Part shown: one piece after another, positions 24,964-38,693 of the stretch | Layout: each line of letters begins with the position of its first letter | Position numbering within the stretch: the stretch's first letter is position 1 | NCBI GenBank assembly: GCA_000499405.2 | Contig: HG738137.1 | Span: forward strand, 7,192,001-7,256,000 | Length of the DNA: 64,000 nt | Origin: Onchocerca volvulus | Taxonomy: Eukaryota; Nematoda; Chromadorea; Rhabditida; Onchocercidae | Reading direction: 5' to 3' | Notes under the pieces: generated by a model | The model's database searches: none | What the model was told of the DNA's origin: nothing | Seen by the model: only the letters and a program-made list of their open reading frames with translations | Made by a program: the position numbers and the translations under genes

Positions 24964-27627
24964 CTTACGTCAGTGATGTAACATACCCTCCTTGGCCAAT
25001 TTTTTTTCCTTTTCATGATTGCATTATCAAAAGTTTTTGCGCCACTCCGTATACCTATCAAATGTTCTGCTTTTCTTTATACGGCAGAATTTACGTCACT
25101 TAACGTCATTTACGTCATTCAGGTGTCACATGAAAATAATTTGTAGACGTATAAAAAAATCTAGCACACATGCAACGGACAGACTATTTAATCATACTCA
25201 TTTCTAGCCGAAGACAAAATTAAATTGGTTTAAATGAATTTCAAATCCTGATTTGTTAGCGTTCACAAAGTATTAAGGAAAAATGAAATATAAAAATTAA
25301 GCTATGGAAATCCCATCCTAAAAAATATTTAGCACCACAAAAAACTCTCATAAGATTCACTTCCTCATTCTTCGAATGAATAATTAAAAGAAATGAGGTA
25401 GCGGTTGATCTAATTAATGAGTAGATGAGCTGTTGCAATGTGTATGGCAAAAAAAAACATAATTTCATTTTTTTTTTTTTTGTCCGCTAGTAAATCTTTT
25501 TTTCTTGCATATTTAATAAATTCAATCAAAATTACTGTACAAAACAGAACTACAATGATGGAAAGAATGGAAAAGCTAGAAAATGTGTACCGATGAAAGA
25601 AAAGATGAATAAGGAATGAAACACCCTGCTTGATAAACGAAAAATAAGTATGGCTTTTGCAGTAGTAAAAATAATGATAATGCAAATAAAAGGAAGATAC
25701 CTTGTATAGAGCTGCTATCATATCAATAATCATTTGACATATAAATTCACATTTAGGATAAGCCATTTTTGGCATTTATTTTCTTTGTGATCATTTTTGT
25801 TTTGATCGATAGTTACGGCTATCATTTTTAGAGTTAAAATTATATTACTTTAGATGGCTCATCCTTTACATAGAAAGCGAACGATTAAATGACAAAGCAT
25901 AGCACAAAAAACATTCGAATTAGCACCCACAGTTATAATAGGCAAATATATGAACATTTTTGATTAAATTTTCGAATTCTAAATCACGAAATAAATTTTA
26001 AAAAATATGAATAAGCCAGAAATCATCAGGAATTTATCTTTTTGGCATTCAACATTGACAGATAGAAATTAATAATTGAAATTTATTGACTACTATCAAG
26101 CAAAACATTTTACTTCTCACTCCCTTATCTCGTTCAGTTTCGAGTTGCTTTAGCTATTTAATCAATTCTTATTGAATTAAAATTAGTCAGCAATTGAAAT
26201 TTTGAAAAAAAAAAAAGCCGAACTTCAATTTATAAAGTATAACTTTGCTTGAAGAAAAACAAACTGATTGCCAAATTAATACAAGCGTTACTACATGTCT
26301 TCCGAAAACTAAACTAGCAAAAAAAAAAAAAAAACAAAACAAATTCGCTGATATACACAAACTTGTATAACAAAACACAATTTAATACACCACGATCGAT
26401 GAAATTAAACATGGCCTGCTAGAAATATTCATTTAGCAGCACAAGTTGTGTCAGAAACTTCAAATAAGCAAGATGATAACGCTATCCAAAAAATAAGCAT
26501 TAATCATAATATAAAATTCCAATCAGAGAATGAAATAAGAATGCCTGAGATTGTTATCATCGTTGTCAATCTCAGTCACCGGAACAATCAGATAATTTTG
26601 ATAAAAAATCTGCTACTTCCAATTTTCTAAAATCAGAGTTTAGTATGAACCGCCACATTTGCAGAGTCAGACTTGTACTACCAAAATACATTTGTTTATT
26701 ATATCTTTGACATTTATTATGATGGAATGTACATTTAAAACAAGCCATGTCTAATCTGAGAAATGAGAACAGATTCAAGCATGTCATCACAAGCAATTAC
26801 TGTCATCAACAAATAGCAGAAGTCATGAAATTCAGAATCTTCGTTAAAAAAGTGTTTTGAAAAACTCAGAATGTCTTTGGGGTATGAGTGTTTGTTTGCA
26901 TGAAAAGTGGTACAATTTCACTCAGCAAATTTTTTCACCTTTTTCTCTTGTAATTATGTAAGAATGAATTTATAGTTTCATTAAAAAATGGGTTAGAAAA
27001 TGGATTATTGTTTGAGAAATAAATTAGCACAAAATCTATTATACTCTTTTTTGGTCCTGTCAATTAAACGCAATATTGCTATTTAAAAATGATGGATGAT
27101 TAGTGAAAGAAATTAAAATTTTTTTTTGAAATTTTAGGCAAGAATTTTTCAAGTTTTGTTATTTCTCTTATTTTTTCAACGTTCTTCAATATTTTTGAAA
27201 CAATTTTAAAATAAATGGAGAAAAACTGCGAACTGACATTTCGGAGGCAGCTGATTTCCTGCAATTGAATAATTATTCTTCTACCCTTCGATTCCCTTTT
27301 CTTTCTCTACACCTTAAACAAGACCAAAGTATTGTTCTTCGTTGTTCATCCTTATGAATAAAATTTCAGATTTAAACCAAATTTTTTTGAATTTTGACTT
27401 GGAAAAATTTCAGAGACATAACGCAAAAATACAGAAAAAACAAGCATCAAAACAAAACACAAAATTCTTTCGTACAAATTACATTTTGAATGATTTTTCT
27501 GGAATAGTAAATTATTGGTTATTATCAAATTCCAGGATGGAAGTAATTTCATCTATATCTTAGAGAGATTAGTATGATGAAAACGGAGGTAAGTGCATCA
27601 GAATAGAACTACCTGAACAGCGAATTT
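24964..27627. other. Convergent intergenic region between the tetraspanin and Frizzled 2
   Basis: Both flanking genes end into this 2.7-kb region. Apart from the small minus-strand candidate at 25410-25775, it shows only AT-rich sequence with poly(A) runs near 26205 and 26321. The 60- to 74-codon frames at 26448-26796 and 27342-27563 overlap on both strands and look like chance. Confidence 0.5.
25410..25775 (-). CDS. Candidate small membrane protein
   Basis: An ATG-started frame of 121 codons holds a clear hydrophobic helix (FSILSIIVVLFCTVILIEF) followed by a basic stretch (KYARKKDLLADKKKK), the layout of a single-pass membrane protein. A 75-base in-frame segment from GTATCT to AAGCAG could be a small intron; the frame stays open either way. 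The protein is not recognised. AT-rich DNA often yields hydrophobic chance frames, so this is only moderately likely to be real. Confidence 0.3.
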   Translation of the reverse strand: MPKMAYPKCEFICQMIIDMIAALYKVSSFYLHYHYFYYCKSHTYFSFIKQGVSFLIHLFFHRYTFSSFSILSIIVVLFCTVILIEFIKYARKKDLLADKKKKNEIMFFFAIHIATAHLLIN

Positions 27628-30600
27628 CTAATGAATAATAGTTGGTACTTGAGATCGGCCATGCACAATCCTAGCATATGCTTGTGAGTAACTACTCAAT
27701 GTTTTACTGCTACATACCCATACAGCACATGTTATACCGACTATAAGTTGCATTAAATATTTGAAAAAATAAATCAATAAATCCGGTGGTCTAACGTCCG
27801 TTTGCGGCACACACGTTTGACGTGGTTGCGCAAAACCAAAAGCAGCGCGGTCAGGACGCGTACATCGAATAGCCAACCAATTGGTCAACCAACTTTCCAT
27901 CATAAATGCTTCGTAGACGATGCATGCAGCACTAACCATTGTTGGAAGAGTATACATGAAAGCAAATGCTGATATCCGAAGCATTAATTTCTCCAATTTC
28001 CGAATATTCTGATCGATATCGCTATGCTTGAATTTAATGTAACGGCGTATTCGAAGCATTGAAATAATTCCGCATCCCAATAACAATAAACCAAGTGCTA
28101 TAATTAGAAATCAATTAATTTTCGAAATCAATCATCATTTACAGTCATCAGCAGTATGAACCAATTGCAAAGAGAAATAATTTGATTTAAAACTTAAATC
28201 TCATTTCATATTCCAAACCATTCAATGATTAAAAAAATTTTAGTTTATATTCGTGAGAACTGGAGGCTGTTTTTGAATCTCGCCTTTTTGTAAAATAATC
28301 AATAGGAGAAAATTTGGGATGTCAAGCTGACTTTTCAACATTCAGTCAATATCATGAATATAAATATTAGCAAAAGTCTAAAACCGCGATTGGCTTCAAA
28401 ATCTTTCAAAATGTAAGAAAAAAAAAGTGAAAATTACTCACCGATGCATACAAACATTGGTACAAAGACAAAATTGAAAAGCGCAGAAGGTTTCAAATTT
28501 CCTACTGAACAAATTCCTGTGAATAGATCACCATCGATGTTATTTGTAACAAGAATGATAATTGCTAGAAAAGCCGGGATGCCCCAGGCAAAAACATGGA
28601 AATATGAGGATAAGCTTTCGATTGATTCCTGAGCCCATTTCAAATTTGCTGCCAGAAACCATGCTAAACATAATATCACCCACCATACACCACTTGCTAC
28701 GCTGAAAATACTTGAATTTTTCTGAATTTTAATTGGCGTAAGTAAGATCTTTTGAGTTTATGTGTAAATGATTCATGAGAAAATTGCCAAAATTGTTTCA
28801 TTCAAAACAATCTTTAAGTCATAAACAGTACAGTTACATGACAATTTTAAAATATCATACTACTACTCACTAACAAGACTTATGGATGTGAATTTTTGGA
28901 AAAAAAAAATATAAATTCGGTTTCCAGTTTTTAATAACGAATTAGTCATTGTATTTCCTAATGAAATTGAATGTTCTGAAATTAAGATTATTAATGAAAC
29001 TGACCTGAAATAATAATGTGTAACTGCAACAATAGTACATGAGAAATTGTCGATGCCTTGCGAAACAAGTGGACTGTTACTGGCTGAAATAGCCGAGCAG
29101 GATATTTTGTCCTCAGCAACCAAACCAACCATGTAAACGAGTGATATAAAGAGATAGCATACTGATAAATAATGAATGGGTCTAACTGGATATGGGAAAC
29201 GAGCCATATCAATAGAGAACGTCAATACTGTAAACAAGGAGCTGGCACAGCATGCCACTGCCCAGGCACCTGAAAGCAAAGATAATTTTCAGGAATTTTT
29301 AAAACTGTAGGATACTATCCACTGATTTTGGAAAAAAAAGTTTTCATCAATTCCTAGAACCAAGATAGATTTACATCATATATCTTTTTGTTTCTCAAAA
29401 CAAAAATCAGAACTTCAAACTTGAAGTAATAAATAAACAATGCTTCATAATTAATCAGTAACCTATTCTTCACGGAAGATTCATGATACAAATGCAACTA
29501 AAAATGAATAATATAAAGTGATCAACCTGTCCAAAATCGCAAATATCGTCTTATTCGAGTATCGAAAAACATTGGTACTAGATTATCAGCAGAACATGGT
29601 AATGAGCATTGCTCTAATGTAGTGTTCGAAATTCTTAAAGAATATCTTGATTTGCTAATCACCTGCAAAAATATTAATTTCATTTAAAAATTCAACACGA
29701 CATCATAATACTCTTATGAGCGCTTCTTTCATACAAATTCATTCTTTTTACGACTAAAAGACTTTAAAAAAATTAATATTTTTATACTAAAGAATTAAAT
29801 TAATCCGAGACAATACAATAGAATGGTATTATTATTACTTTAATGAACTACAGTTACAATCATTATTTTATCTTTGTAGCAAAAATCAAACAAATGAATC
29901 AAATTTATTCATTTCACTGCACAAATCATTGTTACCTGCATGGTATGTGGGCATTCAATTTGTGTAACCAAACTTCGCGATACTGAATGCGGTGCCTCGG
30001 TGCTCGTATCCGACTTATTTTCTCCGACGCACATACCATCTATAGGAAAACGCTCACATGCCAGCAACGGTGGCCATTTGAAGCCGAATTTGTTCATTAA
30101 ATTTTCACAACCATTTTTAGCAGATAAACAAAGATGCCGACATGGCGGTATCGGTCGTTCAAGTACAGTACATACAGGTGCATATATGGTACAAAGGAAA
30201 AACTTCAGATCTTCACTGCATTTCACCTGAAACAGGAAACCTTTTAAGGTTTAACTTAAAAAACTTCCTTTAATCTGCAGTAATAAAAGAAAATCATGTC
30301 GATCTCTGTTAATGTTTCTATGGGTTTACTGAACACACAGCTAAATCTTATACCTTTCTGTCCTGTGAACTAAATCCGAACATTTTTCATTATCAGCAAG
30401 TTTCTATTTTAGTTAATTTCCATTTTTTTTTTTTACAGAAGTCCCTTACTTGAAATTTCATGAATTATAAGAAAGTGTATTGGAAAAATTGATAAATCTT
30501 CCTATTTTTAGCACATTTCAATTTTGTGATAAAATGGATCAAAACTATGTTTGTTAAACTAGATGCAAAAATCAAGAAAAGAAATTTTTTTAAAACATTA

Positions 30601-32566
30601 ATTCATTTAACGCGGAAAAATGAGTCAGAGCTACAAATGTAAATGAATGGATCCAATTTTTATAATAAATTTATGCAATTTTTGAATGCTTCCTCAAAAA
30701 AAAGAAAAAAAAGTTCACCTTAACCAAAGGCAAAAATTGATGAATCTCGAGTGAGGCGTCTTCTTCTTTGGTATGTCCCAAAATATTCGGGAATAATGTC
30801 ATATTATATGGTATATCCCGACACATTTGCATCGTAATCGGGACGCATTTATCGTTTGCAGCTGCATTCTGAAAATATTTAAACTGAATGAAAAAGTTTA
30901 TAAATTTTGGAAACTTTACAAGCTCTCATTTTTTTTTTTTTCTAAAAGTACAACGATAAAATAGAGAAAATACTAACGTAAACTAATATGTATTAATGAA
31001 TCTATATATAAATAAAAATGCAAATGTTCGTTGTTCTTAAACTTGCCAAACAACTTTTCAAATGCTTCACTGGTTAATTTGAAATTTTGACACAACACTG
31101 CACTTGGATAGGCCCGTGTTTTTACAAAGATAAAGTGCATATTTAAGAACTTCCGGACATTTAAGATTTTGAACAAAAAGTTCTATGTTTCAATATTTCG
31201 TCCAATTAAATGTAAGTTAAGACTTATTAGTGATCTACTTAATCATACTGTTTTATAAGATAATTCTTTATATAGTTAAAATGCCGAGAAATCAATCAAA
31301 AAGTAGTTTTAGCATTTGCTCTAATAGGAATTTGCTCTTTTTCAGAACATAGCTATTGGACAGATGAGCAATGGGGAATCTATTCTTACATAAGTTGGAA
31401 GTAATTAAATCAATATAATCAGCGATGAATTAATAAATGTGTAAAATTGCGAATAAATTCCCCTATCTCGTGAAAGTTGCCAATATCAATAAATTTTCTC
31501 GCACTGGCAGTTGGTCACGAAATTTATTGGATTAAAAATAATGAACGATCGTTTCATTTCTCCACGTCGTAATTTGCTCTCCAGAATATATTACTGTCAA
31601 AATGGGGTGGTTGTCGATTGAGAAGCAATAAAGTCATTAATTTTAACGAGCTATTTCAAACTTTATAAAAAAAAACAAAACAAGAAGTATGTATGCTATA
31701 ATTCTTCATCCGCAAGAATTATTTTTATTCAAGAACCAATGAACGTTTTAAAGAAATAGTGCAATATTTAAATGCAACCGTCCCACCTCTCTCATCTTTC
31801 CTTTTTTTAAATGATTACACATTTACCAAAATTAATCGGTCACACGGGAATTATGATGAAAAATTTTACTTAAAATTTTCTTTCTTTTAATAAATTTAGT
31901 TGAAATAGAAAATTCAACAACACTGCTATGCAAAAAAAAGTGAATTTATCAAATGGCATTATCTCAGCATGTGGATATATTTCAGTAAAATTGAGAGCAT
32001 CAAGCTGATATGTAACATTGATAAACAACACCAAAATTAGTGTGCAAATTTAGAGTTTTTCGTGCAATACTATTGGAGCAATTTATTTCTGAATAATTTT
32101 AACTTCAGTATAATTTTTTTTTTTTTTGACCAAAATGCTATTAATATAGATTTGCCGAAATCCTAAAAATTGTCACAAGAGAAAGAGTGCTTTTTGCTAA
32201 AATACAGAACAACAGAATATTCAACTACATTTAACTCCTAAAAGAGTCAATCTTATAATAAAAACAACGCAGCGGTGTGACATTTTGATATTTTCGAAGT
32301 GTGATCGAAAATTAGGTACAGCTATTCATAGTTATATGATCGTATTTTATAATAAATCATGCTTTCAATGAATTAAAGCAAATGCAAAATGTTTAAAAGG
32401 ATTACAAATGAGAGATGAGTGTAAGATGGAGAAAATGGAATAAATAAAGAAGTAAACAAGAAGGAAGAACAACCTGATATCCTTCGCTTACAATTGCCAC
32501 ATTAGCGTTGGTAGTATAAAATGAAAGGTAAGCTGGAATTAGCATAAACGTGATTCGTTGCATCAT
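27628..32566 (-). CDS. Frizzled-type Wnt receptor, complete (554 aa)
   Basis: Seven exons agree in phase: 32566-32474, 30868-30719, 30226-29936, 29662-29527, 29269-29005, 28701-28442 and 28097-27628. An in-frame stop precedes the ATG; a second ATG follows directly. The N-terminus ([20 protein letters not shown]) is a signal peptide. Exons 2-3 hold the ten-cysteine Wnt-binding domain, with C-x2-[35 protein letters not shown] and [20 protein letters not shown] is closer to the vertebrate Fz1/2/7 pattern than to Fz5/8, which suggests a mom-5-type receptor by inference. Seven hydrophobic segments follow, including [14 protein letters not shown] (3), [16 protein letters not shown] (4), the TGICSVGN loop and [15 protein letters not shown] (7). 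The Dishevelled motif after segment 7 reads KTLSSY rather than KTxxxW. The tail is only about 20 residues. Confidence 0.95.
30992..31175 (-). repeat. Dispersed repeat, copy 2 (sense, in Frizzled 2 intron 1)
   Basis: The minus-strand sequence matches 1929-2099 plus strand, diverged but collinear. It shares TGTTCAAAATCTTAAAT at one end, then GAACAACGAACATTTGCATT. It lies in intron 1 of the second Frizzled gene, in the transcribed direction, as copy 1 does in the first Frizzled gene. Confidence 0.7.
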
Positions 32567-35500
32567 TGATATGATTCTCGCTTGTTACAGTTCAAAAAAC
32601 ATTACTGCTTTTTCTTTTTTTTTTTCATATACAGAGCCAACAGAATATTTTTGTCGTATCGTCGTCGTTTAGAGATTGCGATCATTCATTTGAGCCTTGT
32701 TTTTTTTTTTATCGCATTCCTGAAATTAAATAAATATGACTATTGTCATGCTTAACATATCACTCTTATCACAACGTTAAAGTACAATCATCGTAAAGAT
32801 GGATAGAGCAATCCGATGCCTGAACTGGACAGATTTTCATCAAAATGACATATAAAAGGCGACAATTTCCAGAAGTAATCATGGTGATATCAACAAATGG
32901 CTGCGGATTAATATCAGGTAGCAGCTAAAACAACACAACTAGCTCATTATGTACATCAACTGATTTACTCAATACACAGGTAGTGTACAAAAAAAAAAAA
33001 AGAAAAAAAATGGATAAATATTAAAGTTATTTTAAACTGTGAAATTTCGAGTAGATTTATTTTAGTCGAAGTGCAGGAAAATGCTAAGAAGATTGTTGAT
33101 TTGAGGACTAATGTCTCAAATTGGTTTTCCCAGCTAATTTTAAATTTAAAAAAAAAAAAAAAAAAGAGAACTTATTTCATGCTGCACAATGGAAGTTAAT
33201 AAACCGTGAAAATTCTTAATTGAAAAGATTGAATTGAATTGCATATTTTCTACATCAATCGAAAACATATCTCCTTGAAATGGCATGTTTTGATCATAAA
33301 AATGATCGCAAATTTTGAATTTTATTTATATCGAGATAAAAAATTAATGTTTAGTCAACAATTTTTGAGAGAAAAAATTGCAAAATTTTTGCTACTCAAT
33401 CTCAATTTTTTTCAAATCTTTAACAGTCATTATGTATAGAAAAATAAAAAAAAATCTTTCAATGGTATAGAACACAAAGAACAATCCATCTTAGCATTTT
33501 TAACCAAACTATGCCATCCACATCACAGAACAGCAGTTAAATTTGTTACTAAATATCTGAACAAATTTTATCGTTTTTTGGAGAAATTTTTGAAAAAAAT
33601 ACTGGGAGAATGATTAAAAAATTGGAAGGCATCTTGGAAGTGGAAGTAACAAAACCAGCAAGATGGTATCAACAGCAAAATGACATGAAGAAGAATGAGA
33701 ACGAACTGCAAGATGGAGAAGAATATACAATCTATCTATCTATCTATCCATCCATCCCGAGGTGATCCGTCAACTTTCATGAGAAATTTGTCACTTAAAA
33801 GTGCAAAAAGCTTTACCATCCCGAAGCATTTATCTTCACTTATTGCTCAGCAAAAAATGCAAAAAAAGAAATAACAGATATTACTATAACGGAAAGAGAG
33901 GAAAAGTAGCATAAATCTCTGATAATATTTCCGATATGTTAATGAAAACCGCAAAGAAAGTTCATTCAGTAACATCGATAAAGCATGAACTCATGTGAGA
34001 AATTTTTCACAAATCTTAGCAGTTTCAATTTACTTGAATATTCTCCAATAATTACTTGTAACATTAAAAGATCCTTTCTGATGTTCTTAATGATAGATAA
34101 AAAAATCAGGTACATTGTTGTTCCAATATGCAATCGTTCGAACTCTAAGATCTTACATATCAAAATTTTCTTTAATTCAATTAAAGGCTGAAGTTGCTAA
34201 GTCATGGATGTAATAACTACAATGAATCAACGAAAACAAATCCTTTGCGGCAATTTGAAGATACCGCCTGAAGAGATAACTTAAAATAGTTAATTTTGCA
34301 TTGAAAATTGGAAAGTGAAAAATCACGGAATGAACATTTTGTGGCAAAACAAAAAAAAAAAAGAGATTAATTAGTTCAAATTAAGCCATTTAATAGCATC
34401 AATCTGTCTTATTAGTCATAATAATTTAAATAAAAGACCACACTGCAAATGGAATCTAAGAAACAAATTCTACATTAGCAGAGTTCTGTAAATACTCGAA
34501 AATAACTTTTCATCGAGCTAAAATGTTAGACTCATACACATACACATTATACGATTTCACAACTGTACCTAGTTTGATAACATGAGTACAATATTCAGTG
34601 AGATAATACAGGATCACTAAGCGGAATAGAACGCGGCATCAAGGTAAGTAAAAGAAACATTTCACAATTTATTCAATTTCATTGGATTACAAGAATTTTC
34701 ATTTTTTGTATTAATTTCTCATGCAGAAGTTGTAAAATATTCCTGTGAACCAACGAAGTCCATCCATCCAAATATATTGGATTAAAAAAGATATTGCAAC
34801 ATAATAAGGATTGAAGTTACATGAGATTATTTTGAAAGATCTACTTATAGTGGCTATCAAGCAATTTAAAACACTCCTGATGATTCTAGCACGTTCTTTT
34901 AGCAGTTAATAGTATTCTAAGGTAATGGAATGTAATATTGCAAGAAATATTACTGTAGAAAACCGTTAGATAAAAATGTCAATGGTTTATCGAGAAAACA
35001 AGAGGGGAACATGAATTTTTTGATGACCAAAAAATAAAACAGGAGAAGTACTGATTAAGCCAACAAAAATTCTATTCCAAATTGTTTTTATACATTCATT
35101 AAATTGTTCCTTATAAATCTAACTCAAAAAAAAAGAACCCAAATGAACTTCTTCTAGCTGAGAGCTTAAAATAACAAACTGCTGAATGCAACCTCTTACA
35201 TGCTTAGAACTTGCTAAGTTGTATTGGACATGGAAATAACTGGATATGTAAATTATTTATCAAAAGAGACGAATAAAAGAATTGGATGTAATGATTATGA
35301 TAATAAAGATTAAAAGATGACATTATAACTTCGCTGATGGCCTTTGAAGTTTTGTTTGAAACTCAATAGGTAACAAATAACACCTCGTTAAAGAAAACAA
35401 ATAAGCAACATTTTATCGGTTCGGTCATAAATTTTGTTCAATGAGCATTAAAGGGATGGAAGAGCCAACAATGAGACAACGAAGACATAAATTAAATGTT
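32567..35500. other. Upstream flank of Frizzled 2
   Basis: This is AT-rich DNA with poly(A) tracts (about 32991 and 33149) and a short (TATC)/(CATC) run near 33738. Open frames of 65-68 codons at 33239-33439 and 33966-34191 occur on both strands and look like chance. No exon is recognised; the Frizzled 2 promoter should lie here or further right. Confidence 0.45.
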
Positions 35501-36440
35501 ACTAAGCCTTCCCTCCTCTATTCCATCTCTCTGCACCACTACTACTATGACCCCACCTCTTGACCACTTGCGAATCGACCTTTCCTGGCGACATCGCCTT
35601 CTCCCCGCCGTACTTCATCCATTTGCTAATTGAAAAGTGCTGAAAATGAAACGAGCACTGTGATACCATGCACAGATACATATACATGCACATACATACT
35701 GTCTTACAGTGAAGATGACCTTTACCCTTCGGTCTTTTCGAATAACGATGGATTGGGTTAAAATTTGGAGAGAGATACTGGAGAAATGTAAGAGAAAGGA
35801 TTGCAAAATAGATTCCATATAACATTCTCCTTCCCTTTTTTAACCCTTTCTTTCTCCCTCTCTCTCTCTCTTTTTCTTCTCTTACAAAACAAAGAAAGAG
35901 TTGATTGAAAGGAGAGGAATGAATACTTGGACTGCGTGGAAGGAAAAGGGAGGAAAAATGGAAAATATAAGCTGATGAGCGGGGGCGGGGAGGGAAAGAA
36001 TGATTAAATGCCCGTACCCTATCCCGCCTTCCTTCATTTGATGGATGGCTCAGACGATTGACTACTGGATGGATGGATGCTTGCAAGGAAGGGCCCAGAC
36101 CGAATAACAAGCAGACAATTTCTGGATGGGATGGATGGATGATGCCTCGATGGTGGAAGGAAGTTCGATCCAATCCTCAATCATGATGGATCGCCGAAGT
36201 CGGAATGGCCCCCTTGGCGCACACAAAGTTTACCTTTCCCGACTCTCTCTCCAACAAGCAAACCATTTCGTCCATTTAGCTAACTAAAGCTTGCTGGTCA
36301 ATCATTCAGCATTAATCTTGTATCAGCCTGGCTGGCATCTTCTCTATTACTAATCAAATGAGTGCCAATCAAGATTGTCTTCTGAAATCTCTTCTCCGTT
36401 TCGTCTCCTTTATGTTCCAAGTTCCTGCATTCGTATCCTA
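35500..36440. other. GC-richer low-complexity island
   Basis: Base composition changes sharply from its AT-rich surroundings. The stretch has a CTCTCTCTCTC tract (about 35856), a GCGGGGGCGGGGAGGG block (about 35978) and several GGATGGATGG runs (36040-36150). It encodes an open minus-strand frame of 223 codons (35502-36173), the longest in the window. The predicted product is rich in Ser, His, Pro, Arg and Lys, with poly-basic stretches read from CT repeats and no domain pattern. I favour a regulatory region, about 3 kb upstream of the Frizzled 2 start, over a gene. Confidence 0.45.
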
Positions 36441-37041
36441 CCTCATTTTTCTAGTAAATTGCTGAACGAATAAGGCAACATTTGCTTGTTAGTTGGAAAA
36501 TTTTGAAAGATCAAAAATTATGAATAACAGACGCAATTCCACAAACGACTTCTATCTATTAATAACCAAAGCTTGGTTTAATAAATATCTTAACCTTTCA
36601 CTTGTTCAGAATAGTGAGCGCGAACAGGGGAGATTGCTTCTTTCTCTTTGAACATTCGAATAATTATCTCCCAACAAATCGACAGCTGGCCCAAATAATA
36701 TGCATAGCATATTAGTGCCTACTGGAATATTGAATTTGCATATGAAAAGAATTTTGTCTGCTGGTGCCGTGCGATTTTCAATTCTTATTAAAATTTAAAT
36801 ATAAACATCAGAGGGAAAACATTTTCGAAGTTATGGAATACATATATAAGATAGTTGAAATTCTCTCAAACACATGAACAGAATTAGTAATGGTTCATTT
36901 CTCATACAAATACTAGGCATCAATTATTTACGTGATCGATTCATGCTATCACGCTAAATGCGTTAAGTCAAAACAGTGACGCGAATTGTATAGGAATAAT
37001 TAATTATTCCTGATTCTAGCATCAGTCCAAAATCCTACCTT

Positions 37042-37450
37042 TTAAATCTTTTCTGGGTTTCTCTCCCTTACCTGATCTCCAATCTGTGTCGTCTCATGAT
37101 TGGTCGACTTCACTTGTTTAGCTGTTAATCGAAGCGTTTTGGCGGGAAACATGTTTATCTGCTTGTTGGTCCCTTTGAAACTATCGTCGCTGTACTTGAA
37201 TTTTAAATCCTTATTTACAATAATTACATCTTTCGATTTTTCTGACAATTTCTTTGTCAATAATTCCATGCATTGTATGATCATGTTTAATGGAATCTCC
37301 CAGTTTTTTTCGGTTATATCTTCTATAATGTATGTATATGAAAGTTGCCATTCATCATTCAGAATTCTTTTTGCAAACTTGTAAATTAAAGATTTAAGCA
37401 TCAACATTACTGGTTCCTTGAAAAGCCATTCAATACATTGCTGTTGATGG
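37042..37450 (-). CDS. Coding-like block of an unidentified gene
   Basis: After a CATCAACAG acceptor, an open frame begins QCIEWLFKEPVMLMLKSLIY, continues through ILNDEWQLSYTYIIEDITEK and ends either at a donor (CAG|GTAAGG near 37071) or at a TAA at 37042. Composition is balanced, with acidic, basic and aromatic residues spread evenly, unlike chance frames here. A second block (about 37576-37720) ends in a clean donor (AAAAG|GTATGG), but its phase does not fit this acceptor in either of its two plausible frames. The gene model is therefore incomplete and the function unknown. Confidence 0.4.
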
Positions 37451-38322
37451 AGTAATTAGATCTATTAGGCCATTCAGTAAACAATCCTTTTAGATGATGA
37501 TATTACTAAATATCAGATAAAGAAACGTTCGTCTGGCTTCAAAAAATGAATAAAATGCCAACCATCAAACCATACCTTTTAATCTCCCAGCTGTTTGGAA
37601 CATTAGTGATTCGAACTGGATGATCTTCGCTATCCAAAGAATGGTGATTATTCCTCGTTCTGCTTGAAGCTGTTGACCATATGTCTCATCATGTCTTGAT
37701 ATTGTTTAATCATAGCCAATTCCAATCACGATAACATATTCAAATTAAATTTTACGAGAGAAAGTGGTGATGCTATTTGAAAGCCAAAATTCGTTTTTTA
37801 TCTCTTAATGATATTTAAATGTGATACAAATTAAGATTTATTTCGATTTTTATTGCAGCAATAATATATAAAAGATGAAGAAGGGAAGGAAGGTATGCGG
37901 AGGTCTTTGTTGACAATCGAGCGATAACAGCAATGAAATTGATAACTCTTCTCTGTCGAAGTACATATAATAGTATAGATAATGGCTACTGATAAATCGT
38001 CCACGGGCAAATATATTATGTCTTTTACTCCTATGCTTCTACAATTAGTGGCAAGATTTGCGAATAAATCATTGTTAAGTGTCTAGTGGTTAAGTTTTAT
38101 GGCTTCAATAAATTATCATAACGTGTCTTTTTGTGAAGGGTGAAATTAAAAGCCTTGTGCAATTTTATGTTTGTAATCACACGTTTCGTTATTCTCAGAT
38201 ATTATTCAATGATCTAAATTATTAATAATTATGAAATTGTTATTTATATGTATATAATTGCTCCTAATAAATATTTAATCACACTTATCTTGATCTAATT
38301 GCCCACCAATTAATCAGCGTTA

Positions 38323-38693
38323 TTATATTAACAAATATGCATAATTATCATTGTAATAGGACAACAACGAGGATTGTTTAGCCGTTTGGTGCAGGTGATC
38401 TCTACTGTTGACTTGACACATGATAGAACTTCGGAGAAGGTTTCTCATCGCTAAACTGTTTAATTTAATCCAATCATTGCTGGCCATATGATCATCTCGC
38501 TCAATTATAATTTTGTGGCCTTTTTCATACGACTGATCATTGAACTCTAACAAAGAGATAAGATGTCCAGATCGACTTCCTGATAATTTATTATCTTTAA
38601 AGAATTTATTACAATCAACAATTTTAAGCCAGTTTTCAACCATAGTTTTCGCAACCACCAATGCATAAGCAAAGTATTTTGGAAATTTATGGG
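38323..38693 (-). CDS. Coding-like block, possibly the same unidentified gene
   Basis: A TTTTCTGCAG acceptor opens a frame of about 120 codons. The product includes KFPKYFAYALVVAKTMVENW and NDWIKLNSLAMRNLLRSS and ends at a TAA. Without splicing the frame runs on to 38772. It may be an upstream exon of the block at 37042-37450, with an unrecognised donor before the stop. No family is recognised. Confidence 0.35.

Noticed and set aside
33738..33765. TATC/CATC tetranucleotide run as a notable element
   Set aside because: It is too short and ordinary to be more than simple sequence.
35502..36173. 223-codon minus-strand frame as a real gene
   Set aside because: The product is built largely from CT, GGAT and GC-box repeats and shows no domain or membrane pattern. 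It was kept only as a finding about the island.
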